Shown here in pieces: positions 44,535-53,048 of a stretch of DNA of 64,000 nucleotides. Under the pieces are notes generated by a model, which did no database searches, was not told the DNA's origin, and saw only the letters and a program-made list of their open reading frames with translations. The translations under genes and the position numbers were made by a program. The DNA is from Streptomyces iranensis (lineage in GTDB: Bacteria > Actinomycetota > Actinomycetes > Streptomycetales > Streptomycetaceae), in NCBI RefSeq assembly GCF_017874715.1, contig NZ_JAGGLR010000016.1, positions 186,001 to 250,000 of the forward strand, written 5' to 3'. Numbering within the stretch: the stretch's first letter is position 1; each line of letters starts with the position of its first letter.

Positions 44535-44987
44535 ATGACGGAGGGATCCCTGCTCGATCTGCTACGGGAGCAGCGCACCGGCGCGCTCGTCACCCTCAAG
44601 CGGGACGGACGGCCACAGTTGTCCAATGTCGCCTTCACCTACGACCCCGCGACGCGCCTCATCCGGATCTCCGTCACCGACGACCGCGCCAAGACCCGCA
44701 ATCTGCGCCGCGATCCGCGCGCGAGCTTCTATGTCACCAGCGGGGACCACTACTCCTATCTGGTCGCCGAGGGCGATGCCGAGCTGACGCCGGTCGCCGC
44801 CGACCCCCATGACGCCACCGCCGATGAGCTGGTGGAGGTCTACCGCGCGATCCAGGGCGAGCATCCGGACTGGGAGGAGTTCCGCGCGGCGATGGTGGCC
44901 GAGCGGCGGCTGGTGGTGCGGCTGCGCGCGGAGCGCGGCTACGGCTGGGGAAGCCAGGCCGGACCCCTGAGCGGAGAGCTCGGCTGA
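44535..44987 (+). CDS. PPOX-class F420/FMN-dependent oxidoreductase
   Basis: A 150-residue flavin-reductase-like split-barrel protein of the pyridoxamine-5-phosphate-oxidase-like class (TGALVTLKRDGRPQLSNVAF; DDRAKTRNLRRDPRASFYV). Members bind F420 or FMN and reduce diverse enones or act on quinones. No ribosome site is apparent; ATG 44523 and GTG 44517 are alternative starts. Divergent from dnaE2. Confidence 0.85.
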   Translation: MTEGSLLDLLREQRTGALVTLKRDGRPQLSNVAFTYDPATRLIRISVTDDRAKTRNLRRDPRASFYVTSGDHYSYLVAEGDAELTPVAADPHDATADELVEVYRAIQGEHPDWEEFRAAMVAERRLVVRLRAERGYGWGSQAGPLSGELG

Positions 44988-45374
44988 CCCCACTCCGCCG
45001 GTCGGCTTGCCCTGGCAGGTTCTCGCCCTGGCGGGATACGCGGCAGCCCTCCTCCCAGAGGCATCACGAACATCACTCGACCTCGCTCACCTGAGCGCTC
45101 TTGAATCGATTTGAGCACCCCGGCCACCTCGCTGAGCACGCCATCCACAGGAGCGCGAGACGGCGGACGGGGTCCCTCGAGGGGCGCAATACGCGCGGCG
45201 CCGCGCACCCGGTCGCCACGCGGCGTTCCGCATCCGGACATCCACCGCACGCGACAATAAGCCACCGAAAGACTACTTGTAGCGACCGGAAGTGCTCGAT
45301 CGACGTGCGTTCCTGACGCGCACCGCGTAGAACTCCGTCCGGTATCTGCAACGACGAGCAAGGGAGTGTTCGAA
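44988..45374. other. Intergenic region before the SSI gene
   Basis: 387 bp with no convincing gene. It should hold the promoter of the protease-inhibitor gene near its right end; AGGGAG at 45361-45366 is the inhibitor's ribosome site. Nothing else recognised. Confidence 0.6.
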
Positions 45375-45818
45375 ATGCGGAAGACTACTGGGGCGATCGG
45401 GCTGGGAGCCGCACTGGCCGTGAGCGCCGTGCTGGGGATCGGCACGAGCGGTGCGGCACACGCCGCGCCCGCCAAGCCGCAGAGCCTGTATCCGCCGTCC
45501 GCGCTGGTCCTGACCGTCGGCTGGGGGGCCGACGCGGCCACGACCGAGGTCCAGCGGGCGGTGACTCTGAGCTGTCGCCCCACCCCCACCGGTACCCACC
45601 CGGCCCCCGCCAAGGCATGCGCCGAACTCCGCTCCGTGGGCGGCATGTTCGGTCAGCTGCGGACCGGGGCGGAGTCCGGCCGGGTGTGCACCAAGGAATG
45701 GCACCCCATCACCGTCACCGCCGAGGGGATCTGGGACGGCCGCCGGGTGTCGTACGAGCACACCTTCGCGAACAACTGCTTCAAGAGCGCGGCCCCGACG
45801 ATGGTCTTCGAGTTCTGA
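45375..45818 (+). CDS. Streptomyces subtilisin-inhibitor (SSI) family protein
   Basis: A 147-residue secreted inhibitor. Signal peptide to about AAHAAPA (~residue 33), then the SSI fold with four cysteines in two disulfides (TLSCRPTPTG; AKACAEL; GRVCTKEWHP; FANNCFK). The reactive site aligns as CTK|EWHP where SSI has CPM|VYDP, so P1 is Lys, pointing to trypsin-like targets. ATG 45375 lies eight bases after AGGGAG. Two streptogrisin-type proteases are encoded nearby. Confidence 0.95.
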   Translation: MRKTTGAIGLGAALAVSAVLGIGTSGAAHAAPAKPQSLYPPSALVLTVGWGADAATTEVQRAVTLSCRPTPTGTHPAPAKACAELRSVGGMFGQLRTGAESGRVCTKEWHPITVTAEGIWDGRRVSYEHTFANNCFKSAAPTMVFEF

Positions 45819-45839
45819 TGAACTGACCGGAAAGGGGAA

Positions 45840-45874
45840 GGCCCCCGGACACCGTCCACGGGTGTCCGGGGGCC
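45840..45874. terminator. Hairpin terminator after the SSI gene
   Basis: GGCCCCCGGACACC and GGTGTCCGGGGGCC form a perfect 14-bp stem with a seven-base loop, 21 bases after the SSI stop. Confidence 0.85.
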
Positions 45875-45920
45875 TGCCTTGGTTCATACGGGAGCGGACC
45901 GCGGAAGCGAAACGCTCACC

Positions 45921-45983
45921 GGATGAGCCAGATCAGCCAGATCAGCCGGATGAGCCGGATGAGCCGGATGAGTCAGATCAGCC
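45921..45983. repeat. 9-bp tandem repeat at the protease gene's 3' end
   Basis: Seven units like GATGAGCCG/GATCAGCCA run up to and over the stop of the streptogrisin-type gene (45978). Confidence 0.8.
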
Positions 45984-47054
45984 GATCTCGGCGCCGAACG
46001 CCTGCAGCGCCTCCGGCACCGGCTGGAAGAACGTCTCGCCGCCCGAGGAGCAGTCACCGCTGCCGCCGGAGGTCAGACCCAGCGCCGTGTCGCCCGCGAA
46101 GAGCGCGCCGCCGCTGTCGCCGGGCTCGGCGCAGACGTTGGTCTGGATCAGCCCTTCGACCGACCCTTCCTGGTAGTTGACGGTCGCGTTGAGGCCGGTG
46201 ACCTCGCCGTCGTGCACCTGGGTGGTGGAGCCGCTGCGCGTCACCTTCTGGCCGACGGTGGCGTCACCGGCCTTGGCGATCTCCTGGCTGCTGCCGTTGT
46301 AGAGGTCGACCGCGCTCGGGTGGTCGGTGTCCTTGGTGTACTTGACCAGGCCGTAGTCGTTACCGGGGAACTCGCTGCCCTCGTTGGTCCCGATCTCCTC
46401 GCCGCCCTGCGAGTCCGACCAGCTGCTGATGGCCTCGGTGCAGTGACCGGCGGTCAGGAAGTACGGCTGGCCGCCCTTGACGACGTTGAACCCGAGCGAG
46501 CAGCGCCCACCGTCGCCCCAGATGGCGTCGCCACCGGCGATGAAGGTGGAGAACTTCCCGGCCGAGCGCTTCACCTCGACCTTGCCGCCGAGCGCGTCGG
46601 CGACCTTGTTGAGGGTGGCCATCCGGGTGCCCTTGACGGAGCTGTCCGCGGTGACGACGACCTTGTTGCTTCTGGGGTCCACCGACCACGAGGTGCCGGG
46701 GATGGTGGCCTTCTGCTTGAGCGTCTCACGCGCCTTGCTCAGCTCGGCCAGGGTGTTCGTGACCACCTTGGCTTCGGCCCCGGCCTCCCGGACCTTGTCC
46801 ACGACGCCCTTGTCGACCACGTTCACGACGAGCTTCTTGGCCTTGGCGTCGTAGTACGAACCCGCCGTGTCGCTCTTGAGCGAGGAGGTGAGCGTGCTGG
46901 CGAGCTTTCCGGCGGCGCCGACCGAGAGGGTGTCCGGCTGGGGCTCACCGGGGGCGGCGTTGGCGCTCTGCAGGGTGATGCCCGTGGCGACCAGGGCCGC
47001 TATGCCGGCTCCGGCAATGACGACACGACGCTTGGGTATGCGGCGGTGCTTCAA
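45978..47054 (-). CDS. Streptogrisin-type serine protease (S1E), first
   Basis: A 358-residue preproprotease: signal peptide (VVIAGAGIAALVATG...NAAP), an alpha-lytic-type propeptide to ~170, then a ~190-residue chymotrypsin-fold mature enzyme beginning IAGGDAIWG. Triad: His in FLTAGHC, Asp in GNDYGLVKY, Ser in PGDSGG. The four cysteines expected for two disulfides are present. The start is TTG 47054, with GGAAGG seven bases upstream; upstream in-frame starts would put non-signal sequence first. Secreted protease for nutrient scavenging or mycelium turnover, likely restrained by SSI. Confidence 0.93.
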   Translation of the reverse strand: MKHRRIPKRRVVIAGAGIAALVATGITLQSANAAPGEPQPDTLSVGAAGKLASTLTSSLKSDTAGSYYDAKAKKLVVNVVDKGVVDKVREAGAEAKVVTNTLAELSKARETLKQKATIPGTSWSVDPRSNKVVVTADSSVKGTRMATLNKVADALGGKVEVKRSAGKFSTFIAGGDAIWGDGGRCSLGFNVVKGGQPYFLTAGHCTEAISSWSDSQGGEEIGTNEGSEFPGNDYGLVKYTKDTDHPSAVDLYNGSSQEIAKAGDATVGQKVTRSGSTTQVHDGEVTGLNATVNYQEGSVEGLIQTNVCAEPGDSGGALFAGDTALGLTSGGSGDCSSGGETFFQPVPEALQAFGAEIG

Positions 47055-47385
47055 CTCTCTGCCTTCCAGTGGGGGGTTGGGCCCGTCGGCAGTGGGGTGC
47101 CAGGGCCCGGAGGGCGTAACGGCACAGCGCATCTCCCCCTCGGGGGCGCGTCCATGCCAATTTGCGCCGCCGAGTATTCCCATCACCACCGGGCGCGCAC
47201 AAGGGCGCGTTCACGTCATGGGCGTGAAATTTACACTGCGGACTCATGTCCGGACATGGCGGTGCCCGCACACCTTCGAGGTGTACGGGCACCGAATCAG
47301 GTATCCGGACGAGCCGTCAAACCGGGCGGATCACCCCACGGAATCCCCTCACGGGGTTCGCTGCCGGATCACCTCCCACGGCTCA
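47055..47385. other. Intergenic region with palindrome and hairpin
   Basis: 331 bp, no gene. It holds the first protease's promoter. CATGTCCGGACATG (47245-47258) is a perfect 14-bp palindrome, a candidate operator, and the hairpin at 47261-47293 would end slipin transcription. Confidence 0.6.
47261..47293. terminator. Long hairpin downstream of the slipin gene
   Basis: GGTGCCCGCACACCT and AGGTGTACGGGCACC pair over 15 positions with one mismatch and a TCG loop. Lies 93 bp beyond the slipin stop on its strand. Confidence 0.7.
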
Positions 47386-48324
47386 TCACTCGACCGTATG
47401 CGGCTCCGGCTCGCGCTCGGTGAGCGTCGGCATCGCCTGCCGAGCGGGCTGGGCCGACTGGGCGGGCTGGGCGGGCGCGGCCTCCCGCTCCGGCGCGGCG
47501 GCCGGACCGGCAGCCGGGGTGCCGCCCTCCGCGCCGCCCTCCGTCCGGGCCGCCGCCGGGATCTCCTGCTGGCCCTTCTCCAGGAAGCGCAGCAGCTCGA
47601 CCGGGATGGGCAGCACCAGTGTGGAGTTCTTCTCGGCGGCGACCGCCATCACCGTCTGGAGCAGCCGCAGCTGGAGCGCCGAGGGGGTGTCGGCCATCTG
47701 GGAGGCGGCCTCGGCCAGCTTCTTCGACGCCTGCAGCTCCGCGTCCGCGTTGATCACCCGGGCGCGGCGCTCCCGGTCGGCCTCCGCCTGGCGGGCCATC
47801 GACCGCTTCATGGTCTCCGGCAGCGACACGTCCTTGATCTCCACCCGGTCGATATGGACGCCCCATCCGATCGCCGGGCTGTCGATCATGAGCTCCAGGC
47901 CCTGGTTGAGCTTCTCCCGGTTGGAGAGCAGATCGTCCAGATCGCTCTTCCCGATGATCGACCGCAGCGAGGTCTGGGCCATCTGGGAGACGGCGAAACG
48001 GTAGTCCTCCACCGCGACCAGCGCCTCGGCCGCGTCCACGACCTGGAAGTAGACGACGGCGTCGACCCGCACGGTCACGTTGTCCCGGGTGATGCCCTCC
48101 TGGGCGGGGACGGGCATCGTCACGATCTGCATATTGACCTTCTGGAGCCGGTCGACGAACGGAGCGATCATGGTGAACCCCGGCCCCCGGATATCCGAGC
48201 GGAGCCTCCCGAGCCGGAAGACCACCCCCCGCTCGTACTGCTTGACCACTCGGGCCGCGGCCAGCACGCCCAGGGCGCCGAGGCAAGCCAGTACCACTAT
48301 CAATGTCACGAGCGCATCGACCAT
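47386..48324 (-). CDS. SPFH/stomatin-family membrane protein (slipin)
   Basis: A 312-residue protein with one N-terminal membrane helix (residues ~4-24), then a SPFH/band-7 domain (VKQYERGVVFRLGRLRSD; PGFTMIAPFVDRL; RDNVTVRVDAVVYFQV) and a coiled-coil region (RQAEADRERRARVINADAEL). The last ~45 residues are Ala/Pro-rich. Slipins form membrane-microdomain scaffolds and often partner with NfeD, which is not seen here. ATG 48324 chosen; GTG 48327 possible. Confidence 0.93.
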   Translation of the reverse strand: MVDALVTLIVVLACLGALGVLAAARVVKQYERGVVFRLGRLRSDIRGPGFTMIAPFVDRLQKVNMQIVTMPVPAQEGITRDNVTVRVDAVVYFQVVDAAEALVAVEDYRFAVSQMAQTSLRSIIGKSDLDDLLSNREKLNQGLELMIDSPAIGWGVHIDRVEIKDVSLPETMKRSMARQAEADRERRARVINADAELQASKKLAEAASQMADTPSALQLRLLQTVMAVAAEKNSTLVLPIPVELLRFLEKGQQEIPAAARTEGGAEGGTPAAGPAAAPEREAAPAQPAQSAQPARQAMPTLTEREPEPHTVE

Positions 48325-48463
48325 CACGGCCACCTGCCGTCCGTATCGCGAACAATGCCCCTCGTGGGGTACTGATGTCCACGATAGTCCGCCCGTCGAA
48401 CAGTGGGGAGGGCTGTGGAAAACCCCCGCCAGGCCGCCCGGAAAGGCGTTTCCCACCGACGCG

Positions 48464-48499
48464 GAGAGCCCCCGTCCGGCAGCACGGACGGGGGCTCTC
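48464..48499. terminator. Hairpin terminator of the second protease
   Basis: GAGAGCCCCCGTCC and GGACGGGGGCTCTC make a perfect 14-bp stem around an eight-base loop, downstream of the protease stop at 48544. Confidence 0.85.
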
Positions 48500-48543
48500 G
48501 CTCAGCCTGGTGCGGGGCTGATCAGCTTCAGGAGCGGCGCCGA

Positions 48544-49449
48544 TCAGTAGACGCTCACGCCGTACGCGTTCAGCGCCTCGACGACCGGCTGGAAGAACGT
48601 GGTGCCACCGGAGGTGCAGTTGCCACTGCCGCCGGAGGTGAGGCCGAGGGCGGTGGAGCCGGCGTAGAGCGGGCCGCCGCTGTCGCCGGGCTCGGCGCAG
48701 ACCGTGGTCTGGATCATGCCGTAGACGATGTCGCCGTTGCCGTAGTTGACCGTGGCGTTCAGCGCGGTGACCCGGCCGCTGTGGATGCCGGTGGTGGAGC
48801 CGCGCCGGGTGACCGTCTGGCCCACGGTCGGGTTGGCGGCCGAGGTGATGTCCTGGCTGCCGACGGTGCCCTGGGGGGTGACCGAGCCGCTGTACCGGAC
48901 CAGACCGTAGTCGTTGGTCGGGAAGCTGGAGCCGGACGTCGGGCCGATGGTGGTGGTGTGGCCGGAGTTCGACCACCAGGTGCCGGCGCCGTCGGTGCAG
49001 TGACCGGCGGTGACGAAGTAGTTGGCCCCACTGCCGTTGCGCACGTTGAAGCCGAGGGAGCAGCGCCAGCTACTCGCGTAGATCGCGTCGCCGCCCGAGA
49101 TCAGCTTCTGAATCTTGCCGGAGGTCCGCTTGACCTCGATCGCGTCGGCGTTCGAGCCGGCGGTGTTCTTGATCTTGGCTATCTCACTCTGGGACACCGT
49201 GCTGTCGGCGGTGACCACGAGCTTGTTGGTCCCCTTCTCGACATACCAGGCGGTGCCCGCGACATCGGCCTCGAGGACGGCGCCGCTCGCCGACTTGGCC
49301 TCGGCCGCGCTGAAGGTGTGGGCGCCGTCGCTGCCGGCGTAGGCGGCGGGGGCGGCGAGCGCCGTTCCGGCCACCAGGGCGGAGGTCGCGGCGATCAGGG
49401 CGATACGTCTCGCCTGCTTGCTGTGGGGGGCGTTGCGCTTGATCCTCAA
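48544..49449 (-). CDS. Streptogrisin-type serine protease (S1E), second
   Basis: A 301-residue preproprotease resembling streptogrisin A/B. Signal peptide to about AAYAGS (~residue 40), a propeptide of ~75 residues (shorter than in its neighbour), and a mature domain starting near ISGGDAIYA. Triad: His in FVTAGHC, Asp in TNDYGLVRY, Ser in PGDSGG. TTG start at 49449, five bases after GGAGG. The two proteases are separated by the slipin gene and share the same strand, but have separate hairpins. Confidence 0.94.
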   Translation of the reverse strand: MRIKRNAPHSKQARRIALIAATSALVAGTALAAPAAYAGSDGAHTFSAAEAKSASGAVLEADVAGTAWYVEKGTNKLVVTADSTVSQSEIAKIKNTAGSNADAIEVKRTSGKIQKLISGGDAIYASSWRCSLGFNVRNGSGANYFVTAGHCTDGAGTWWSNSGHTTTIGPTSGSSFPTNDYGLVRYSGSVTPQGTVGSQDITSAANPTVGQTVTRRGSTTGIHSGRVTALNATVNYGNGDIVYGMIQTTVCAEPGDSGGPLYAGSTALGLTSGGSGNCTSGGTTFFQPVVEALNAYGVSVY

Positions 49450-49628
49450 CTCTTCCTCCGGGGGAATCGGGGGTCCGCTTGGGTGGGCAGGCCCGTGAGG
49501 CGCAGTCAACGAGCACGCCGATATGACCGATTCGGCGTGCCCCTGACAAGCGCTTCCGGAAGTATTCGTGGCTCCGGGCACAGCGCGCAAGAGGACAATT
49601 CGGAACAGCCGTCGGGCACACGCCACAT

Positions 49629-49657
49629 AGCCCCGGCGGGTTCAGGCCGCCGGGGCT
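49629..49657. terminator. Hairpin terminator after the monooxygenase remnant
   Basis: AGCCCCGGCGG and CCGCCGGGGCT form an 11-bp stem with a seven-base loop, about 110 bp downstream of the broken luciferase-like gene. Confidence 0.75.
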
Positions 49658-49764
49658 TGTGCTCCCATCCCCTTGGGTATCCGGTGAGACGGACGCGCGG
49701 GCGATCGGGTTCCGTTATGGCGCGGACGTATCGCGTCCCGGCGGCCGGGCCGCCGCGCGGCCGC

Positions 49765-50078
49765 TCAGCCCCGCTCCCCCGGATCGGTAAGTCCCAGGTG
49801 GTCGCGGAGTGTCGGACCGATGTACGCGGTGCGGAACACCCCGCGCTCCTGGAGCAGCGGCACCACCCGGTCCACGAAGTCATCGAGCCCGCCGGGGGTC
49901 AGATGGGGTACGAGGATGAAGCCGTCGGCGGCGTCGGCGGCGACGAATTCCGCCATCTCCACCGCGACCGCCTCCGGGGTGCCGATGAACGGGCGAGCTC
50001 CACGTAGTACGGCGCCTGGTACTGCCCGTTGCCGTCGATGGCGGCGGCCGGATGCAGGGTGCCGGTCGGTACGGCCAT
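49765..50078 (-). pseudogene. Chimeric remnant of luciferase-like monooxygenase gene(s)
   Basis: The first ~28 codons from ATG 50078 (AVPTGTLHPAAAIDGNGQYQ, then APYYVELAR) read as the N-terminus of an LLM flavin monooxygenase. Around 49990 the frame shifts into FIGTPEAVAVEMAEFVAADA, DGFILVPHLTPGGLDDFVD and LRDHLGL, the C-terminal ~75 residues of a nitrilotriacetate-type LLM enzyme. The ~300 central residues are missing. A deletion inside one gene or between two tandem genes explains it; a ribosome site and a downstream hairpin remain. Confidence 0.75.
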
Positions 50079-50114
50079 GGTCGGGGCCTTCCTCGTTCTT
50101 CGGGGGTCAGCGGG

Positions 50115-51077
50115 TCACGGCTTGGGCAGTCCGCGCGGGTTGATCTCGGACTTCTTCACCGCCTCGCTGGAGAGCCCCCACCGCTTCAGGACCTTGGCGT
50201 ACGAACCGTCCCGGATCACGTGGTCCAGGGCCGCGGCATAGGCGTCGACCAGCCCGCTGCCCTTCCTGGTGGTGGCCGCGATCTTGCCCTGCACCTGGTC
50301 GCCACCGCCCGAGAACCGGCCGATGATCTGGGTCTGGCCGGCCGAGGCGACGTGGTAGGCGGAGGTGGGGTTCGGGCCGAAGTAGGCGTCGATACGGCCG
50401 GACTGGAGGGCGAGGTAGTAGTCGGTGTCCTTCTGGAAGTACTTGATGTCCACGGGCTTGCGGCCCGCCTTCTCGTTCTGCTTGCTCCAGTCGACCAGGA
50501 TCTTCTCCTGGTTGGTGCCGGAGGAGACCGAGATGGTCTTGCCCGCCACGTCCTTCGGCCCCTTGACCCGCCAGGAGGTGCCCTTCTTGGCCTCGAAGGC
50601 GAGGTCGTCCAGCCGGTAGGTGGCGAAGTCGTACTTCTCCTTGCGCTCCTCGGTGACCGTCACATTGGAGAACACGCCGTCGAACTTGGAGCTGTCCAGG
50701 CCGACGAAGAGGTTCTCCCAGGAGACCGGCTGGAAGTCGACCTTGAGCCCGAGGGTGTCGGCCACCAGCGTGGCGATGTCGAGCTCGGAGCCGATCCGGG
50801 TCTTGTCGTCGGTCGCGTAGAAGCCGAGCGGGGCGGCGGCGTCGGCGCTGCCGCCGATGCGCAGGGTGCCGCGCTCCCGGATCGCGGCCGGGACCTTCGC
50901 CGCGATCGAGCCGACCTTCTCCCCTCTGACGCGGTGCTGGTCCGGGCCGATGTTGATGGCGTTCTTCGAGCCCTTGGAGCCCACCGTCTCCTGGGCATCG
51001 CCATCGCCGCAGCCGCCGAGCAGGGCGGAGGCGGTGAGCGCGGCGACGGCGGTGACGAGGGTGCGGCGGGTCTTCAC
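50115..51077 (-). CDS. ABC transporter substrate-binding lipoprotein
   Basis: A 320-residue lipoprotein with lipobox ALLGGC (~residue 21) and a periplasmic-binding fold of the polar amino acid family (RGTLRIGGSADAAAPLGFYA; FDGVFSNVTVTEERKEKYDF). It would capture a small amino-acid or organosulfur-type solute for the permease encoded upstream. GTG start with AGGAG seven bases upstream. Reads on towards the broken monooxygenase, so the operon has lost its last enzymes. Confidence 0.9.
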   Translation of the reverse strand: MKTRRTLVTAVAALTASALLGGCGDGDAQETVGSKGSKNAINIGPDQHRVRGEKVGSIAAKVPAAIRERGTLRIGGSADAAAPLGFYATDDKTRIGSELDIATLVADTLGLKVDFQPVSWENLFVGLDSSKFDGVFSNVTVTEERKEKYDFATYRLDDLAFEAKKGTSWRVKGPKDVAGKTISVSSGTNQEKILVDWSKQNEKAGRKPVDIKYFQKDTDYYLALQSGRIDAYFGPNPTSAYHVASAGQTQIIGRFSGGGDQVQGKIAATTRKGSGLVDAYAAALDHVIRDGSYAKVLKRWGLSSEAVKKSEINPRGLPKP

Positions 51078-51099
51078 GGGGGTGCTCCTTGCGTAGGTG

Positions 51100-51207
51100 G
51101 ACATCGGTGATCTGGTGGAGACCGGTGATCTGGTGGACGTCGGTGATCTCATGAACATGGGCGGGCTCGTGGACATCGGTGATCTCGTGAACATCGGTGG
51201 CCTCAGA
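51100..51207. repeat. Six 18-bp tandem repeats between ATPase and binding protein
   Basis: Units like GACATCGGTGATCTGGTG run in register from 51100 to the ATPase stop codon. They place a long repetitive spacer in the operon's mRNA. Confidence 0.85.
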
Positions 51208-51964
51208 GGACCTTGGAGAGGAACGCCTTGGTGCGCTCATGGCTCGGGGCGTCGAGCACCTCGGCGGGCGTGCCCCGCTCGACGATCCGGCCGTCGTCCA
51301 TGAAGACGACGGTGTCGGCGACCTCCCGCGCGAAGCCGATCTCATGGGTGACGACGATCATCGTGGTGCCCTGGTGGGCCAGGTCCTTGATGACGTCGAG
51401 GACCTCGCCGACCAGTTCGGGGTCGAGGGCGGAGGTCGGCTCGTCGAAGAGCAGCAGCTCGGGCTCCAGGGCGAGGGCGCGGGCGATCGCCACCCGCTGC
51501 TGCTGTCCGCCGGAGAGCTGCCGGGGGTACGAGGCCGCCTTGTCGGCCAGACCGACCCGGTCGAGCAGCGCCTCGGCGGCGCGTACCGCCTCCTTCCTGG
51601 GGCGGCGCAACGCCGATATCGGCGCCTCGACGATGTTCTCCAGCACCGTCAGATGCGGGAAGAGATTGAAGTTCTGGAAGACGAAGCCGATCCGGGTGCG
51701 CTGCCTGAGGATCTCGCGTTCGCGCAGCTCGTAGAGGCGGTCGCCCTGGCGGCGGTAGCCGACCAGCGAGCCGCCGACACTGATCCAGCCGCTGTCCACC
51801 TTCTCCAGGTGGTTGATGGCGCGCAGCAGGGTGGACTTACCGGAGCCGGAGGGGCCGAGGACGACGGCTACCTCCCCGGAGCGCACCTCCAGGTCGATGC
51901 CGCGCAGCACCTGGAGCGACCCGAAGCTCTTGTGGACGGAGCGGATGTCGACCATGGCGGTCAT
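51203..51964 (-). CDS. Polar amino-acid-type ABC transporter ATP-binding protein
   Basis: A 253-residue ATPase of the GlnQ/HisP class: Walker A GPSGSGKST, Q-loop FVFQNFNLFPH, signature LSGGQQQR, Walker B LLLFDEPTSALD and switch VTHEIGF. ATG 51964 overlaps the permease stop as ATGA. Energises uptake with the neighbouring permease and lipoprotein. Confidence 0.95.
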   Translation of the reverse strand: MTAMVDIRSVHKSFGSLQVLRGIDLEVRSGEVAVVLGPSGSGKSTLLRAINHLEKVDSGWISVGGSLVGYRRQGDRLYELREREILRQRTRIGFVFQNFNLFPHLTVLENIVEAPISALRRPRKEAVRAAEALLDRVGLADKAASYPRQLSGGQQQRVAIARALALEPELLLFDEPTSALDPELVGEVLDVIKDLAHQGTTMIVVTHEIGFAREVADTVVFMDDGRIVERGTPAEVLDAPSHERTKAFLSKVL

Positions 51965-52851
51965 CGGGTGGCTCCCCGCGAGAAGTGGCGCTCGACGTAG
52001 TACTGCGCGATCGAGAGCACGGTGGTCAGGATGATGTACCAGACGGTCGCGACCATCAGCAGCGGCACGACCCGGCCGTTGCGTCCATAGATGACCTGCA
52101 CCTGGTAGAAGAGCTCGCCGATCGCCATGACGGACACGATCGAGGTGCCCTTGAAGAGCGAGATCACCTCGTTGGCGGCGTTCGGCAGGATCGACCGCAT
52201 CGCCTGCGGGAGCACGATCCGGCGCAACTGCCGCAGCCGGGGGATGCCGAGCGCGGCCGCCGCCTCCAGCTGTCCGCCGTCCACGGCGAGGACGCCGCCG
52301 CGCACGATCTCCGCCGCGTAGGCCGCCTGGTGGAGGGCGAGTCCGAGCACCGCCGCGCTCATCGCCCCGACCAGACCCGCGGTGTCGAAGGAGAAGAAGC
52401 CGGGGCCGAAGGGGATGCCGAAGTCGAGCCGCTTGTAGAGATAGGTGAGGTTGAACCAGAACAGCAGCTGGACGATGAGCGGGATGGAGCGGAACGCCCA
52501 GATGTAGGTGAAGGCGACCGACTTCAGGAAGGGGCTCTGGGACAGCCGCATGAAGGCGAGGACGATGCCGAGGGCGAAGCCGAGCGCGGTGCCGTAGAAG
52601 GTGAGCTGGATGGTGATCCAGACCGCCTTGAGGATGGTCCGGGTGGTGAAGAAGTCGGCGAAGACGTCCCACTCCCAGCCGGAGTTGGTGATCAGGCCGT
52701 GGGCGAACTGGGCCACCAGGACGGCGGTGACGACGACGGCGGCCCAGCGCCAGGGGTGGCGTACCGGGACGACCTTGAGGGCGGAGTAGTCCTCGCGCTC
52801 GGCGTCGCTTGCGGCGGCCTTGCCGACGGGTGGATCGGAGGTCAGGGACAT
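51961..52851 (-). CDS. Polar amino-acid-type ABC transporter permease
   Basis: A 296-residue HisM/GlnP-type permease. After a ~40-residue cytoplasmic head come about six helices and the conserved EAA-type loop (GQLEAAAALGIPRLRQLRRI). The presence of one permease suggests a homodimer. ATG 52851 has AAGGA six bases upstream. Confidence 0.94.
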   Translation of the reverse strand: MSLTSDPPVGKAAASDAEREDYSALKVVPVRHPWRWAAVVVTAVLVAQFAHGLITNSGWEWDVFADFFTTRTILKAVWITIQLTFYGTALGFALGIVLAFMRLSQSPFLKSVAFTYIWAFRSIPLIVQLLFWFNLTYLYKRLDFGIPFGPGFFSFDTAGLVGAMSAAVLGLALHQAAYAAEIVRGGVLAVDGGQLEAAAALGIPRLRQLRRIVLPQAMRSILPNAANEVISLFKGTSIVSVMAIGELFYQVQVIYGRNGRVVPLLMVATVWYIILTTVLSIAQYYVERHFSRGATR

Positions 52852-52926
52852 GGAGGGTCCTTCGGAGGGAGAGCTGGGGGTCGTGCGGGGGATGGATTTC
52901 CGGGGGGCACTCAGTCGGCCGGGCTC

Positions 52927-53048
52927 CAGGCGGCGAGGCTCAGGCGGTGAAGCCCAAGCGGCGAGGCTCAGGCGGTGAAACTCAGGCGGTAAGGCTCAGG
53001 CGGTGAAGCCCAAGCGGCGAGGCTCAGGTGGCACGGCTCAGGCGGTGA
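52927..53048. repeat. Tandem ~14-bp repeats between FAD protein and permease genes
   Basis: About nine variants of CAGGCGGTGAAGCC/CAGGCGGCGAGGCT run through the intergenic space into the last codons of the FAD protein gene (stop at 53038). A mixed 28-bp higher-order period (15+13) is visible. Confidence 0.8.

Noticed and set aside
51100..53048. Repeat arrays considered as CRISPR
   Set aside because: Units are directly adjacent, with no unique spacers and no cas genes.
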